This document shows positions 48,488-58,172 of a DNA stretch of 64,000 nucleotides, piece by piece (positions within the stretch are counted from its first letter, which is position 1; every line of letters starts with the position of its first letter). The stretch comes from Roseovarius sp. (GTDB lineage Bacteria > Pseudomonadota > Alphaproteobacteria > Rhodobacterales > Rhodobacteraceae): contig NZ_JALUXE010000005.1 of NCBI RefSeq assembly GCF_027019125.1, positions 1 to 64,000 of the forward strand, read 5' to 3'. Under the pieces are notes generated by a model. The model worked only from the letters and a program-made list of their open reading frames with translations, ran no database searches and had not been told where the DNA came from. A program made the translations under genes and the position numbers.

Positions 48488-49975
48488 ATGAACGAGATCA
48501 CCGCTTTCAATCCGACCGGGGCCGAGATTCAATCCGCCGAAAGTGTGCCGCATTCCATCGAGGCCGAACAGCAACTTCTGGGCGCGATCCTGACCAACAA
48601 CGATGTCTATGACCGCATCGCCGCCATCATAGGGCCGCAACACTTCTACGACCCCGTGCATGCCCGCATTTTCGAGACCGCCGCCGCCCGCATCGCCAAG
48701 AACAACCTCGCCTCGCCCGTGACCCTGCGCGCCTTTCTCGAGAATGACGAAGGGCTGAAAGAGCTTGGTGGCGCCGCCTATCTGGCCAAACTGGCCGGAG
48801 CCGCAATTTCGACCTTCGCGGTCCGCGACTATGCGCAGATGATCTACGATCTGGCGATCCGCCGCGCGCTGATTGCCCTTGGGCATGACATCGCGGGCAA
48901 GGCCGCCCGCGTCAATGTCGACAGCGAGCCCAAGGATCAGATCGTCGAAGCCGAGCAAAAGCTCTACCAACTCGCGGAACAGGGCCAGGCGGAAAGCGGA
49001 TTTCAAAGCTTTCTCAAGGCGGTAACGGATGCAGTTAATGTGGCTAACGCCGCCTATCAACGCGAGGGCGGATTGGCAGGCATTTCGACCGGGCTGGTCG
49101 ATCTCGACAGCAAGCTGGGCGGGCTGCACAAATCTGACCTTCTGATCCTTGCCGGTCGCCCCTCGATGGGCAAGACCTCGCTCGCCACCAATATCGCCTT
49201 CAACGTCGCCAAGGCCTATCGCCGCGGCCTCCTGCCCGACGGGTCTGAAGGAGCGGTGGACGGCGGCGTCGTCGGCTTCTTCTCTCTCGAAATGAGCGCC
49301 GAGCAACTGGCAGGCCGGGTGCTGGCCGAGGCGTCGGAAATCTCGTCGCACAAGATTCGTCAGGGCGACATGGACGAGAGCGAATTTCGCCGCTTTGTCG
49401 AGGCGGCCAAGACGCTCGAATCCTGCCCGCTTTATATCGACGACACCGCCGCGATCCCGATCTCGCAATTGGCCGCCCGCGCGCGCCGCCTCAAACGAAC
49501 CCATGGCCTTGACCTGCTGATCGTCGACTACCTGCAACTGGTGCGCGGCTCCTCTGACAACCGGGTGCAGGAGATCGGCGAAATTTCCATGGGATTGAAG
49601 GCGATAGCCAAAGAACTTAACATCCCGGTCATCGCGCTTTCACAGCTCTCACGCCAAGTCGAAAGCCGCGAGGACAAGCGTCCGCAACTCTCGGACCTGC
49701 GTGAATCCGGCTCGATCGAACAGGACGCCGACGTCGTGATGTTCGTCTTCCGCGAAGAGTATTACAAGGAACGCGAGAAACCGGGCGATCACGAAATGGA
49801 CAAGATGGCCGAATGGCAGGAGGCGATGTCGCGCCTGCATGGCAAGGCCGAAGTCATCATCGGCAAACAGCGCCACGGCCCAATCGGTACGGTCGAATTG
49901 AGCTTTGAGGCGCAGTTCACCCGCTTTGGCAATCTGGTCAAGCCCTGGCAGCAAGGCGGAACGCCCGACTATTGA
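48488..49975 (+). CDS. dnaB: replicative DNA helicase DnaB
   Basis: Hexameric fork helicase, 495 residues. The N-terminal domain includes SIEAEQQLLGAIL; Walker A is AGRPSMGKTS near 213-222; Walker B is DLLIVDYLQLV; and LSQLSRQVESREDKRPQLSD is the conserved motif H4 region. In the 248 bases upstream, GGATAACCC at 48258 and GGGTTATCC at 48363 form a widely spaced inverted repeat of unknown meaning. Confidence 0.96.
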   Translation: MNEITAFNPTGAEIQSAESVPHSIEAEQQLLGAILTNNDVYDRIAAIIGPQHFYDPVHARIFETAAARIAKNNLASPVTLRAFLENDEGLKELGGAAYLAKLAGAAISTFAVRDYAQMIYDLAIRRALIALGHDIAGKAARVNVDSEPKDQIVEAEQKLYQLAEQGQAESGFQSFLKAVTDAVNVANAAYQREGGLAGISTGLVDLDSKLGGLHKSDLLILAGRPSMGKTSLATNIAFNVAKAYRRGLLPDGSEGAVDGGVVGFFSLEMSAEQLAGRVLAEASEISSHKIRQGDMDESEFRRFVEAAKTLESCPLYIDDTAAIPISQLAARARRLKRTHGLDLLIVDYLQLVRGSSDNRVQEIGEISMGLKAIAKELNIPVIALSQLSRQVESREDKRPQLSDLRESGSIEQDADVVMFVFREEYYKEREKPGDHEMDKMAEWQEAMSRLHGKAEVIIGKQRHGPIGTVELSFEAQFTRFGNLVKPWQQGGTPDY

Positions 49976-49988
49976 CGCCGCACCTGAC

Positions 49989-50034
49989 GGGGGCGCTGCC
50001 CCCGGACCCCCGAGGTATTTCGTGCCAGATGAAG
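49989..50034 (+). repeat. copy of the dispersed GC-rich palindromic repeat
   Basis: It reads GGGGGCGCTGCCCCC, then GGACCCCCGAGGTATTTCGT, then GCCAGATGAAG. It matches the copy at 39966 in order and orientation and lies in the short gap between dnaB and truA. Confidence 0.8.
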
Positions 50035-50062
50035 CCCCTTTCCCAAGATCACAGATTGCGCC

Positions 50063-50839
50063 ATGCCACGCTATGCTCTCAAGATCGAATATGACGGCGC
50101 GCCCTTTGCCGGCTGGCAGCGGCAGGTCGACCACCCGACGGTGCAGGGGGCCATCGAGGCCGCCTTGGCGCGGATCGAGCCCGGCCCCCATACCATCGCC
50201 GCGGCAGGACGCACCGATGCGGGCGTGCATGCACTGGCCCAGGTGGCGCATTGCGACCTGACGCGGGCTTGGGGCACGTTTCGCCTGTCAGAGGCGCTCA
50301 ACTATCACCTAAAGCCCCTGCCTGTGGCGATCACGCACTGCGCACTTGTCTCCGACGACTGGCACGCGAGGTTTTCTGCAAACGAGCGTCGGTATCTGTT
50401 TCGCATCATGGCGCGGCGGGCACCTGTCACGCTGGATTTCGGGCGGGTTTGGCATGTGCGGCCAAAACTGGACATCGCCGCGATGCGCGCCGGCGCGCGG
50501 CATCTGATCGGGCTGCATGATTTCACCACCTTCCGCTCGACAATCTGCCAAGCCGCGAGCCCGATCAAGACCTTGGACGAGATCGAGATCTCAGAGCAAC
50601 CAGGACCTGCTGGCACCGAGATTCATTTTCGCCTGCGCGCGCGGTCTTTCCTGCACAATCAGGTCCGCAGCATCGTCGGCACGCTCGAGCGCGTGGGCGC
50701 GGGCTCGTGGCATCCCGACCAGGTGCGCGCCGCCCTGGACGCCCGCGACCGCGCGGCCTGTGGCCCGGTCTGCCCGCCTCATGGTCTCTATCTTGCAGGG
50801 GTCGGATATGAGCATGACCCGTTTGCCACCCAAGATTAG
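50063..50839 (+). CDS. truA: tRNA pseudouridine(38-40) synthase TruA
   Basis: The 258 residues include the catalytic Asp52 in [15 protein letters not shown], the N-terminal [16 protein letters not shown], and the C-terminal [18 protein letters not shown]. This is the full family length. The dispersed repeat lies before the gene. Confidence 0.96.
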   Translation: MPRYALKIEYDGAPFAGWQRQVDHPTVQGAIEAALARIEPGPHTIAAAGRTDAGVHALAQVAHCDLTRAWGTFRLSEALNYHLKPLPVAITHCALVSDDWHARFSANERRYLFRIMARRAPVTLDFGRVWHVRPKLDIAAMRAGARHLIGLHDFTTFRSTICQAASPIKTLDEIEISEQPGPAGTEIHFRLRARSFLHNQVRSIVGTLERVGAGSWHPDQVRAALDARDRAACGPVCPPHGLYLAGVGYEHDPFATQD

Positions 50840-50881
50840 GCTTTGATCTTGCGCCCTTGGCACGCTAAGAGCCTGCTCAGC

Positions 50882-50958
50882 GGTCCCGTAGCTCAACTGG
50901 ATAGAGCACCTGACTTCTAATCAGGATGTTGGGGGTTCGAGTCCTCCCGGGATCGCCA
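50882..50958 (+). tRNA. tRNA-Arg (anticodon TCT)
   Basis: A 77-base cloverleaf: acceptor GGTCCCG paired with CGGGATC (one G-U), D arm GCTCAACTGGATAGAGC, anticodon stem CCTGA/TCAGG with loop CTTCTAA giving TCT, T arm GGGGG-TTCGAGT-CCTCC, discriminator G and an encoded CCA. It reads AGA (and AGG by wobble). Confidence 0.96.
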
Positions 50959-51023
50959 ATGACCCTAACTGCAGATGACGGTCCATGTTCACCCTGACAG
51001 GCGGCCATCGCGGGGCGGCATGG

Positions 51024-52037
51024 TCAGCGGGTCGAGGCACGCTTGAGAATATCCGCCGCGTTGGGGTGATTAAGCAAGGCCTGCCCAACCTCGAACTGGA
51101 GGTGGCTGGGCGCGCCCTGCCCCGTCAGTTGCTGGCTCAGCGCCTCTTTCAGATCGGCAGGCAGCGCCGCGGACGTGCGCGGATCGACCAAGAGCGTCTC
51201 GGCCGCGATCCCTTCGGCATAGATGATCTGATGCCGGTCAAACAGCAGCTGCACGTAATCGACAAAGCCGCCGCTCTCACGCCGCACGGTATCACCGTTG
51301 ACGAGATGCCGCGCGCGCACCAGCACTTCGGCGCGACCTGCCCCGAGAGCATCCGAGCGTTGATAGATAAAGAGCCGGTGATCGGGGCTGACCAACAGGT
51401 CATTCTCATTGTGCAATGCCCCCGCCGCGATCCGGACCGGGGCGAAATCGCCCACCGCCCGCACCGTCGAATGCCCGACCCAGCGGATCGGCCGCACCCC
51501 GTCATCGCGGGTCAGGACCATGTCGCCGGGAACCAGGGTTTCGACCCGACGCTGTTCTCCTGTGGCCATCGTGATATGCGTCCCGCTCGTGAACGACACG
51601 CAGGCCACCTGCGCAAAGCGTTGCAGAACGTTATCCGTGTCGATCCCCACCAGCGCATAACCGGTCTTGGGCCGCATCTGCGCCAGAGGCATTGCAAAAA
51701 TCTCGACCATATTGCCGGCCTCGTCCACTTCGACCAGCACGATCATCTCGGTCGTGCGGCCGGTGCCCGACATCAGCGTGAGACAACAGTCAAGATGGAT
51801 TCGAGCGCCCGGGCGACCAACGTCGGACCCTTGCGCGACGGTGAACGGCGCCCCTCCCGCCAGCGATAGAGACAGACGGAGTTGCCGGGCCTGCTGCTGG
51901 AGCTCATAAACATCGTCCAGATCAAGCTCGCTCGCAAAAGACAGCGTATCACCCATGTTGGCCCCGTTGACCACGCGAAAATCCAGCCCGGCATAGACGG
52001 GCAGGATGTGGTCGGAATGGGCAGGGTCAGCGGTCAT
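51024..52037 (-). CDS. Hint-domain protein
   Basis: The 337 residues have an N-terminal region of unknown type (about 1-145) and a Hedgehog/intein-type Hint domain: SFTSGTHITMATGEQRRVE and LVPGDMVLTRDDGVRPIRWVG, then LLVSPDHRLFI with the block-B-like His. Roseobacters carry many such proteins, often exported by type I systems. The residue starting the Hint block is Cys in QVACVSFTSG, so self-cleavage chemistry may be possible. Function unknown. Confidence 0.83.
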   Translation of the reverse strand: MTADPAHSDHILPVYAGLDFRVVNGANMGDTLSFASELDLDDVYELQQQARQLRLSLSLAGGAPFTVAQGSDVGRPGARIHLDCCLTLMSGTGRTTEMIVLVEVDEAGNMVEIFAMPLAQMRPKTGYALVGIDTDNVLQRFAQVACVSFTSGTHITMATGEQRRVETLVPGDMVLTRDDGVRPIRWVGHSTVRAVGDFAPVRIAAGALHNENDLLVSPDHRLFIYQRSDALGAGRAEVLVRARHLVNGDTVRRESGGFVDYVQLLFDRHQIIYAEGIAAETLLVDPRTSAALPADLKEALSQQLTGQGAPSHLQFEVGQALLNHPNAADILKRASTR

Positions 52038-52107
52038 GGTCGGCGTCGGTCCGGATCAGGTGAAAGAGAGAATTTTCCTTGTGGGCAGCGTAGTTTAGAA
52101 TTGTGGC

Positions 52108-52129
52108 ACCATCGCGTCAATGCGATGGT
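52108..52129. repeat. short perfect inverted repeat in the Hint/SDR intergenic gap
   Basis: ACCATCGC-GTCAAT-GCGATGGT forms an 8-bp stem with a 6-base loop. It lies about 100 bases before the SDR gene and 70 bases upstream of the Hint gene start. No T tract follows, so it is more likely an operator or RNA hairpin than a terminator. Confidence 0.45.
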
Positions 52130-52229
52130 TCACACCATGGGATCGGTGCCCGTCATGATGCCGCTTGCAAGCATCTGGCCATTCTCGCCCAGAGGGTGTT
52201 AATTCGACGTTGATACAACAGGAGGGTGG

Positions 52230-53012
52230 ATGATGGATCTAGGGATCAGGGGCAAGCGGGCGCTGGTCTGCGCCGCGTCCAAGGGGCTCGGGCTGGGCTC
52301 TGCGCGGGCGCTGGCCGAGGCTGGGGTCGACCTGGTGATGAACGCGCGCGGTGCCGAGGCGCTCGAAGCGGCCGCTGCGGCCATCCGCACCGAGTTCGGC
52401 GTGAACGTCGAGACCGTCGCCGCGGACATCACCAGCGAAGCCGGGCGTGCCGCCGTGCTCGCTGTCGCGCAGGACGTGGATATTCTCGTCACGAATGCCG
52501 GGGGGCCGCCCCCGGGGATGTGGACGGACTGGGAGCGCGAGGATTTCATCCGCGCGCTCGATGCCAACATGCTGACCCCCATCGCGCTGATCAAGGCGCT
52601 GGTGCCGGGGATGATGGCGCGCGGTTGGGGTCGGGTGGTCAACATCACCTCGCAATCGGTCAAGGCTCCTATCCCTGCGCTAGGCCTCAGCAATTCGGCG
52701 CGCGCGGGGCTAACCGGCTACGTCGCGGGCACGTCGCGCCAGGTTGCCGGCCGGGGTGTCACGATCAACAACCTGCTGCCTGGCATCCACGCCACGGACC
52801 GCGCCACCTCACTCGATCGGGGCGTATCCGAAGCGCAGGGAATCAGCATGGACGAGGCAAAGGCGCGCCGCTGCGCCAGCATTCCAGCCGGGCGCTATGG
52901 CACCGCAGAGGAATTCGGCGCGGCCTGTGCCTTTCTCTGCAGCCAGCATGCCGGGTTTATCGTGGGCCAGAACATCCTGCTCGATGGCGGTGGCGTCAAC
53001 GCGACGCTCTGA
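52230..53012 (+). CDS. short-chain dehydrogenase/reductase lacking the YxxxK motif
   Basis: The 260 residues show the Rossmann start ALVCAASKGLGLGSARAL, NAGGPPP, and the Ser of the active site in VVNITSQSVKAPI. Where the catalytic YxxxK should follow, the sequence reads LGLSNSARAGLTG (Asn and Arg replacing Tyr and Lys). The C-terminus GQNILLDGGGVNATL is typical of 3-oxoacyl-ACP reductase-like members. The subgroup is known among FabG-like SDRs; its chemistry is unclear. GGAGG precedes the start. Confidence 0.88.
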   Translation: MMDLGIRGKRALVCAASKGLGLGSARALAEAGVDLVMNARGAEALEAAAAAIRTEFGVNVETVAADITSEAGRAAVLAVAQDVDILVTNAGGPPPGMWTDWEREDFIRALDANMLTPIALIKALVPGMMARGWGRVVNITSQSVKAPIPALGLSNSARAGLTGYVAGTSRQVAGRGVTINNLLPGIHATDRATSLDRGVSEAQGISMDEAKARRCASIPAGRYGTAEEFGAACAFLCSQHAGFIVGQNILLDGGGVNATL

Positions 53013-53113
53013 CCCGCGCGATCACGAAACCGGGAGGCGCGCGCATAGGCTCTGGTGCCTGAAGATGTCGTTCATTAGCAGTGAGGCATCGTAATTACAG
53101 GGGATTATCTATC

Positions 53114-54481
53114 ATGCAAGCAATGGCGATCATTGGTCTTTTCGGCCTGGTCATTCTGTGCAGCCTCTTGGTCGCCCCCCGCCGCGCCACCATCGAAGGG
53201 TTTTTCAGCGGAACAGGCGCGGACGGCCGCGCACCCGGTCTCTGGGTGCTCGTACTGAGCCAGGTCACCACATGGATCTTCGCCCGATCCCTGATGAACT
53301 CGGCCATTCTGGGCTATTTCTACGGGATTTGGGGCACGCTGGCCTATGCGGCCTATTACGGTTCCTTTCTGACCGGCGGCTATATCGTGGGCCGGTTGCG
53401 CGCAGGCGGCGCGGGATCTGTGCAGGACTGGCTTGGCGCGCGCTTTGGCGCCACGGGCAAGGCCTGTTACAATCTGGTCATCGGCCTGCGCCTCTTGTCC
53501 GAGGTCTTTGCCAATCTGCTGGTGGTGGGGCTGATCTTTGCCGCTGCCCTGCCAGAGATGGGCGTCGCGCGCGATGCCTCGATCCTCATCGTTGCGGTGC
53601 TGGGGCTGGCCTATAGCGCCTGGGGCGGGCTCAGTGCCGCGCTGCGCACAGATGTGTTGCAGATGGTGGTGTTCCTGATGGTTTTCATGGCGGCCTTTGT
53701 GGCATTGATCGTCAGCCCCGGCTTTCACCTCGGGGCCGTACTGACCGCGCCGGGAACGTCCGGGGCGTGGAACGGCCAGGTCCTGTTGGTGGTTGCCCTG
53801 CTGCAAGTCTTTTCATACCCGGCGCATGACCCCGTGATGATGGATCGCGGCTTTATCGCCGATCCCGAAACCACGCGCCGCTCGTTCCTGCATGCTTTCT
53901 GGATTTCGACACTCTGCATTATCGGCTTTGGCTTTTTCGGCATTCAGGCCGGGCTGGTCGGTGCGGAGTACGAAGGCGAGTTGATCGGCACCTGGGCCGC
54001 GATGTTCCCGGCCTGGCTCTTTGTTGCCCTTTTGGTGTCGCTCCTGATCTCGGCGCTCAGCACGCTTGACTCGGCACTGGCCAGCGCCGCACGGCTCGTG
54101 GTGGACGAACTCCGGCTTGGGCGCAGGTCGCTTGCGGGCGGTCGCGTGGCAATGGTGGCCTTCATGGTGCTGGGCACGGGCCTTACGCTCTGGGGCAATC
54201 AGACGCTCTTTGACGCTGTGGCCATCAGCGGCACCGCCAGCATGTTCCTCACCCCCATCCTGATCGTGGGGCTGGTAATGGGGCGGCAAATCGCGCTCTG
54301 GTCTTATCTTGTGGCTTTTGGGGCCGCCATGTTCGGTGCGGTGCTCTATTTCGCGCGGGGGGCGGATTGGGCCATGGCGCTCCTGCCCGAGGCGCATAAA
54401 TACGAGCAGTTGCTGGTGATCTGTATCGGCGTGCTGATCGCGGGCTTCGCCTCGGTTATCGCAGGCGCCCGCCGCGCCTGA
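53114..54481 (+). CDS. sodium:solute symporter family protein
   Basis: Polytopic membrane protein of 455 residues from MQAMAIIGLFGLV, with about 12-13 hydrophobic helices in the SSS/LeuT-fold pattern, including YSAWGGLSAALRTDVLQMVVF (family signature), the soluble loop MMDRGFIADPETTRRSFLHAF, and ALSTLDSALASAARLVVDEL near the sodium site. An upstream frame start at 53081 lacks a ribosome binding site. The substrate is not predictable. It follows the SDR gene by 101 bases. Confidence 0.87.
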   Translation: MQAMAIIGLFGLVILCSLLVAPRRATIEGFFSGTGADGRAPGLWVLVLSQVTTWIFARSLMNSAILGYFYGIWGTLAYAAYYGSFLTGGYIVGRLRAGGAGSVQDWLGARFGATGKACYNLVIGLRLLSEVFANLLVVGLIFAAALPEMGVARDASILIVAVLGLAYSAWGGLSAALRTDVLQMVVFLMVFMAAFVALIVSPGFHLGAVLTAPGTSGAWNGQVLLVVALLQVFSYPAHDPVMMDRGFIADPETTRRSFLHAFWISTLCIIGFGFFGIQAGLVGAEYEGELIGTWAAMFPAWLFVALLVSLLISALSTLDSALASAARLVVDELRLGRRSLAGGRVAMVAFMVLGTGLTLWGNQTLFDAVAISGTASMFLTPILIVGLVMGRQIALWSYLVAFGAAMFGAVLYFARGADWAMALLPEAHKYEQLLVICIGVLIAGFASVIAGARRA

Positions 54482-54503
54482 CATTTGCCTGACACCAAAA
54501 GAA

Positions 54504-54533
54504 CGGGGGCAGACCATCACTGGTCTGCCCCCG
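54504..54533. terminator. bidirectional hairpin terminator between symporter and efp
   Basis: A perfect 13-bp stem (CGGGGGCAGACCA paired with TGGTCTGCCCCCG) closes a TCAC tetraloop between two convergent genes. On the minus strand it is followed by TTCTTTT, which favours efp termination. Confidence 0.85.
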
Positions 54534-54558
54534 ATGTCTGTTCCGTGACCTTACCGGC

Positions 54559-55122
54559 TCAGGCGCGCTCGGAATATTCCATGGTCTCGGTATTGACGAC
54601 GATATCTTCATCGGGGCCGACGAAGGGCGGCACCATGACCTTGACCCCATTGTCAAGGATCGCAGGCTTGAAGCTGTTTGCCGCGGTCTGGCCCTTGACC
54701 ACCGGCTCGGTCTCGACGATGCGGCAGATCACCTTTTGCGGCAGCGCGGCATTCAGCGCCTCGCTTTCGTGGAATTCCACGGTGATGGTCATGCCATCCT
54801 GAAGGAACGGGCGGCGCTCACCCAAGAGATCCGCAGGCAATTCGATCTGCTCGTAGGTCTCAGTGTCCATGAACACCAGCTTGCCGTTTTCTTCGTAGAG
54901 AAACTGCTGGTCCTTTTGCTCAAGCCGCACCCGCTCCACCTTGTCGGCGCTGCGAAAACGCTCGTTGAGTTTGGTGCCGTTACGCAGGTTCTTCATCTCG
55001 ACCTGTGCAAAGGCGCCGCCCTTGCCGGGCTTGACATGATCGACCTTCACAGCAGCCCAGAGGCCGCCGTTATGCTCCAGCACGTTACCGGGGCGAATTT
55101 CGTTTCCATTGATCTTGGGCAT
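54559..55122 (-). CDS. efp: elongation factor P
   Basis: Rescues ribosomes stalled at proline runs. From [12 protein letters not shown] it is 187 residues, with the KOW-like N-terminal domain and the modified-lysine loop VKPGKGGAF, where Lys34 is at the tip. The OB domains end in [24 protein letters not shown] three codons upstream is an alternative start but the ATG gives the standard family start. No modification gene (epmA/epmB) is nearby. Confidence 0.96.
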   Translation of the reverse strand: MPKINGNEIRPGNVLEHNGGLWAAVKVDHVKPGKGGAFAQVEMKNLRNGTKLNERFRSADKVERVRLEQKDQQFLYEENGKLVFMDTETYEQIELPADLLGERRPFLQDGMTITVEFHESEALNAALPQKVICRIVETEPVVKGQTAANSFKPAILDNGVKVMVPPFVGPDEDIVVNTETMEYSERA

Positions 55123-55339
55123 TGCGTTCAAACCGTGTCAAAAGGTTGATGTGAGATTGATCCTCCCTATATCTGGAGGGATGATGGGTGGCAAGACAAC
55201 GAAATGTCGTGAAGTGTCGGATCGAGATATGCAAAATTCGCATAGAAGTTATGCAACTACGCTCTATCCGAATCACAAAAACTTCGCCATAAGGTCCGTC
55301 ACGCCCAAAACGCAAGAGCAATAAAAACAAGGACGAATG

Positions 55340-55660
55340 ATGAAGGATTTCGTTGACGGTACGGCTTTCAACGCCGAACAGGGCAACCGTGCTCGTAAAC
55401 TCTTTGCGGCCGTCGTACTGGCCGCTCTGGATGATGCCATTTCCGATGACAAGAAATATGGCAATGGCCCCGAGCAGATCGCCCGCTGGGCGCGGTCGCG
55501 TGATGGCCGCGAAGTTTTGTCCTGCGCCGGGATTGACCCGAATGAGCGGGTTGTGGCCGGCCTGATGGATTTCGTATCCAAGGGCGTGCGCACCTCCGTG
55601 GCTCTGTCGCGCGAGGAAAGTGAACGCCGCAATGCAGCGGCACAGGCCGAAGCCGCCTGA
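55340..55660 (+). CDS. small conserved protein (DUF6280-like)
   Basis: The second of two adjacent ATGs is best placed after AAGGA and gives 106 residues: [19 protein letters not shown], then a helical [20 protein letters not shown] and [12 protein letters not shown]. It is predicted to be soluble, helical and hydrophilic. It looks like a family confined to Rhodobacterales, which I tentatively associate with DUF6280. It is followed by a strong terminator. No function is known. Confidence 0.75.
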   Translation: MKDFVDGTAFNAEQGNRARKLFAAVVLAALDDAISDDKKYGNGPEQIARWARSRDGREVLSCAGIDPNERVVAGLMDFVSKGVRTSVALSREESERRNAAAQAEAA

Positions 55661-55683
55661 TCAGACCCGTCAGACCATGTAAC

Positions 55684-55711
55684 AAAGCCCTGCCGTTTCG
55701 GCAGGGCTTTT
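55684..55711 (+). terminator. intrinsic terminator after the small conserved gene
   Basis: AAAGCCCTGCCG-TTT-CGGCAGGGCTTT with T continuing: a 12-bp stem flanked by A and T runs, 23 bases after the stop codon. It can act in both directions. Confidence 0.9.
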
Positions 55712-55809
55712 GCATTCCAGTCGGTAAAACAGACCTTTGTGACGGAAACCAGCCTTCCCCCCTGCCCCGGCAAAAGGTATCAGCACGGGGTGACAAGAGG
55801 GGCATCGCA

Positions 55810-57276
55810 ATGACGCGCGCGATCATGATCCAAGGGGCAGGCTCGAACGTGGGTAAGTCCATGTTGGTGGCCGGGTTGGCGCGCGCCTACGCAAGACGCG
55901 GCCTGAGCGTGGCCCCGTTCAAGCCACAGAACATGTCCAACAATGCCGCCGTGACGGTGGATGGCGGCGAGATTGGCCGCGCGCAGGCGCTTCAGGCGCG
56001 GGCCGCCTACCGCGCGCCGCATACCGATATGAATCCCGTGCTGCTCAAACCAGAGAGCGACATCGGCGCGCAAGTAATCGTGCAGGGCCGTCGCTTTGCC
56101 ACGTTACGCGCACGCGACTATGCCCGCGCCAAGCCGCAATTGCTGGCCCCCACGCTGGAGAGTTTTCACCGCCTCGCCACCACCGCCGATCTCGTGCTGA
56201 TCGAAGGCGCAGGCAGCCCGGCAGAAATCAACCTGCGCGCAGGCGATATCGCCAACATGGGCTTTGCCGAGGCCGCAGGCGTTCCGGTGATTCTTGTGGG
56301 CGACATCGACCGGGGCGGGGTCATCGCGCAGGTTGTGGGCACCCAGGCGGTGCTGCCGCCCGAGGATGCCGCCCGGATCAAGGGCTTTGCCATCAACAAG
56401 TTTCGCGGCGATGTCAGCCTCTTTGACGAAGGGCTGCGCGAGATCGTGACGCGCACCGGCTGGCCCTCCTTGGGCGTGGTGCCATGGTTTTCCGATGCGT
56501 GGCGGTTGCCGGCAGAGGATGTCATGGACATCAGCTCGACCAAGGGCGGCGCGTTCAAGGTTGCGGTTCCGCGCCTGAGCCGCATCGCGAATTTCGATGA
56601 CCTTGACCCGCTCAGCAGCGAACCCGGCGTAACCGTCGAGATCATAAGCGCGGGCACCCCCCTGCCCGGCGACGCCGATCTGGTGCTCATCCCCGGCAGC
56701 AAATCCACCATTGCCGATCTGGCGCATTTCCGGGCCCAGGGCTGGGACATTGACCTTGCCGCCCATATCCGGCGCGGCGGACACGTCCTCGGCATCTGCG
56801 GTGGCTATCAGATGCTGGGCCAACGGATCGACGATCCCGAGGGCATCGAGGGGCCGCCTGCCTCTGTGCCCGGCTTGGGGCATCTCGATGTGGTCACGAT
56901 CATGAAGCCGGAAAAGCGTCTTGCATTGACGCAGGCCATCTATCTCGCCAGCGGCGACGTGGTCGAAGGCTATGAGATTCATCTGGGGGAAACCAGCGGC
57001 CCCGATTGCGCTCAGGCGTGGTTGCAGGTCCGGGATCGCCCCGAGGGCGCCGCCTCAACCAATGGCCGGGTGCGCGGGGCCTACCTGCATGGGCTTTTTG
57101 CCTCGGATCCGTTTCGCGCGGCGTTTCTGGCTGGATTGGGCGCGCCCTCCGATCTGCACTATGGGGCAGATGTCGAGGAAACGCTCGACGCCCTCGCCGC
57201 GCATCTCGAGGAACATATGGATCTGGACCTGCTCTTGTCGCTCAGCGCGGAAATTCCCGCTCAGTCGAAATCCTGA
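55810..57276 (+). CDS. cobQ: cobyric acid synthase
   Basis: Glutamine amidotransferase that amidates four carboxyls of adenosyl-cobyrinic acid diamide in B12 synthesis. The 488 residues have a P-loop N-terminus [19 protein letters not shown], the substrate region [10 protein letters not shown], and a C-terminal class I-like GATase domain with the Cys nucleophile in [10 protein letters not shown]. No other cob genes are in the window and the 98-base leader is too short for a full cobalamin riboswitch. Confidence 0.96.
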   Translation: MTRAIMIQGAGSNVGKSMLVAGLARAYARRGLSVAPFKPQNMSNNAAVTVDGGEIGRAQALQARAAYRAPHTDMNPVLLKPESDIGAQVIVQGRRFATLRARDYARAKPQLLAPTLESFHRLATTADLVLIEGAGSPAEINLRAGDIANMGFAEAAGVPVILVGDIDRGGVIAQVVGTQAVLPPEDAARIKGFAINKFRGDVSLFDEGLREIVTRTGWPSLGVVPWFSDAWRLPAEDVMDISSTKGGAFKVAVPRLSRIANFDDLDPLSSEPGVTVEIISAGTPLPGDADLVLIPGSKSTIADLAHFRAQGWDIDLAAHIRRGGHVLGICGGYQMLGQRIDDPEGIEGPPASVPGLGHLDVVTIMKPEKRLALTQAIYLASGDVVEGYEIHLGETSGPDCAQAWLQVRDRPEGAASTNGRVRGAYLHGLFASDPFRAAFLAGLGAPSDLHYGADVEETLDALAAHLEEHMDLDLLLSLSAEIPAQSKS

Positions 57277-58100
57277 CTGGTCAGTGCTCTGTGAATCTCG
57301 CGGCGCACCAGCTTTCGCACATTGCGCGTGATCCGCTCTCCAAGCGCACCCTGCAGTTCTTGCCGGACGATTTCAGCCACAAGATCGCGCAGCGCCTCTT
57401 CATCCAGCACTGCGTCATCCAACACCAGGCCCTCACCGTGCTCCGAGGCTCCGGCAGGCGTCGGGCGCACCGCCTCGGCATCAGCATCCTGCCAGTCCTG
57501 CACATGGCGGTCCGAGGCGAGATCGTCGGCCTCATCCCAGTCAGGATCGGCTGACGGCGTGGCCTCATCCTCTTCAAGCTCTGTCTCGACCTCGTGCGTC
57601 TCAGACCAACGCAGCGTCGATGCGGCAGCATCCCCCGCGTAATCATCGTCAGAGGCGCCATCCGGCTCCCACTGATCATCCCGCCCAGCGACCAGAGCCT
57701 CGAATTCCGCCGCCTGCGCACTCAGCTCCGACGGGACATCAGGCGCATCGTCGGTCTGAGCCTCCTCTGCCTCGATACCCTCCGGTTCGCTCTCATTCTG
57801 AAACGCGGCCTCAGCCTCCGGTTCGGCCGTGTCGGTCCAAACGCTCTGCACCTCTGGCTCAGTCTCCTCAGTCTCCGCCGCGTCCAATACGGCGGCCTCT
57901 GTCGTAGGCGCCTGCGTCTCTGCCAAGGGTTCGTCCACACGCAAGGCCGGTGTCAGCACCAAACGACCCGGGCCGGGCTCCTCATCCTCCTGTGTCGGCG
58001 GCACTGTTATGTTTAGGCGGTCCGACTGGGCATTCGATACCAGACGCCTGATCGACGACAGGACATCCTCGATTTCCACATTGGTTACGGGGTCGGACAT
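57261..58100 (-). CDS. acidic PopZ-like protein
   Basis: The 279 residues have a short N-terminal helix [18 protein letters not shown], a long Glu/Asp/Ala/Pro-rich middle (about 40-215) of low complexity, and a C-terminal helical segment [20 protein letters not shown] followed by [20 protein letters not shown]. This order resembles PopZ (DUF2497), the polar organiser that forms condensates through a disordered acidic linker. The identity is inference from layout. Its 3' end overlaps cobQ by 16 bases, convergent. Confidence 0.6.
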   Translation of the reverse strand: MSDPVTNVEIEDVLSSIRRLVSNAQSDRLNITVPPTQEDEEPGPGRLVLTPALRVDEPLAETQAPTTEAAVLDAAETEETEPEVQSVWTDTAEPEAEAAFQNESEPEGIEAEEAQTDDAPDVPSELSAQAAEFEALVAGRDDQWEPDGASDDDYAGDAAASTLRWSETHEVETELEEDEATPSADPDWDEADDLASDRHVQDWQDADAEAVRPTPAGASEHGEGLVLDDAVLDEEALRDLVAEIVRQELQGALGERITRNVRKLVRREIHRALTSQDFD

Positions 58101-58172
58101 GCTCTTGTACCATTCTTGCCTGCGTAGAGCTTACCGCTGCACGTGCCGCCACACAACCGATTCAAAAACTTT

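Noticed and set aside
48110..49537. Long minus-strand open frame opposite dnaB
   Set aside because: It is a shadow of the GC-rich dnaB and pyrE coding frames, without a motif or ribosome binding site.
55181..55324. Frame of 48 codons (MMGGKTTKCREVSDRDMQNS...) before the small conserved gene
   Set aside because: GGAGGG is too close to the ATG codons, composition is not protein-like, and it ends in the leader of the next gene.
55712..55809. Possible cobalamin riboswitch upstream of cobQ
   Set aside because: The gap is only 98 bases, too short for the roughly 200-base element, and no B12-box core was found.
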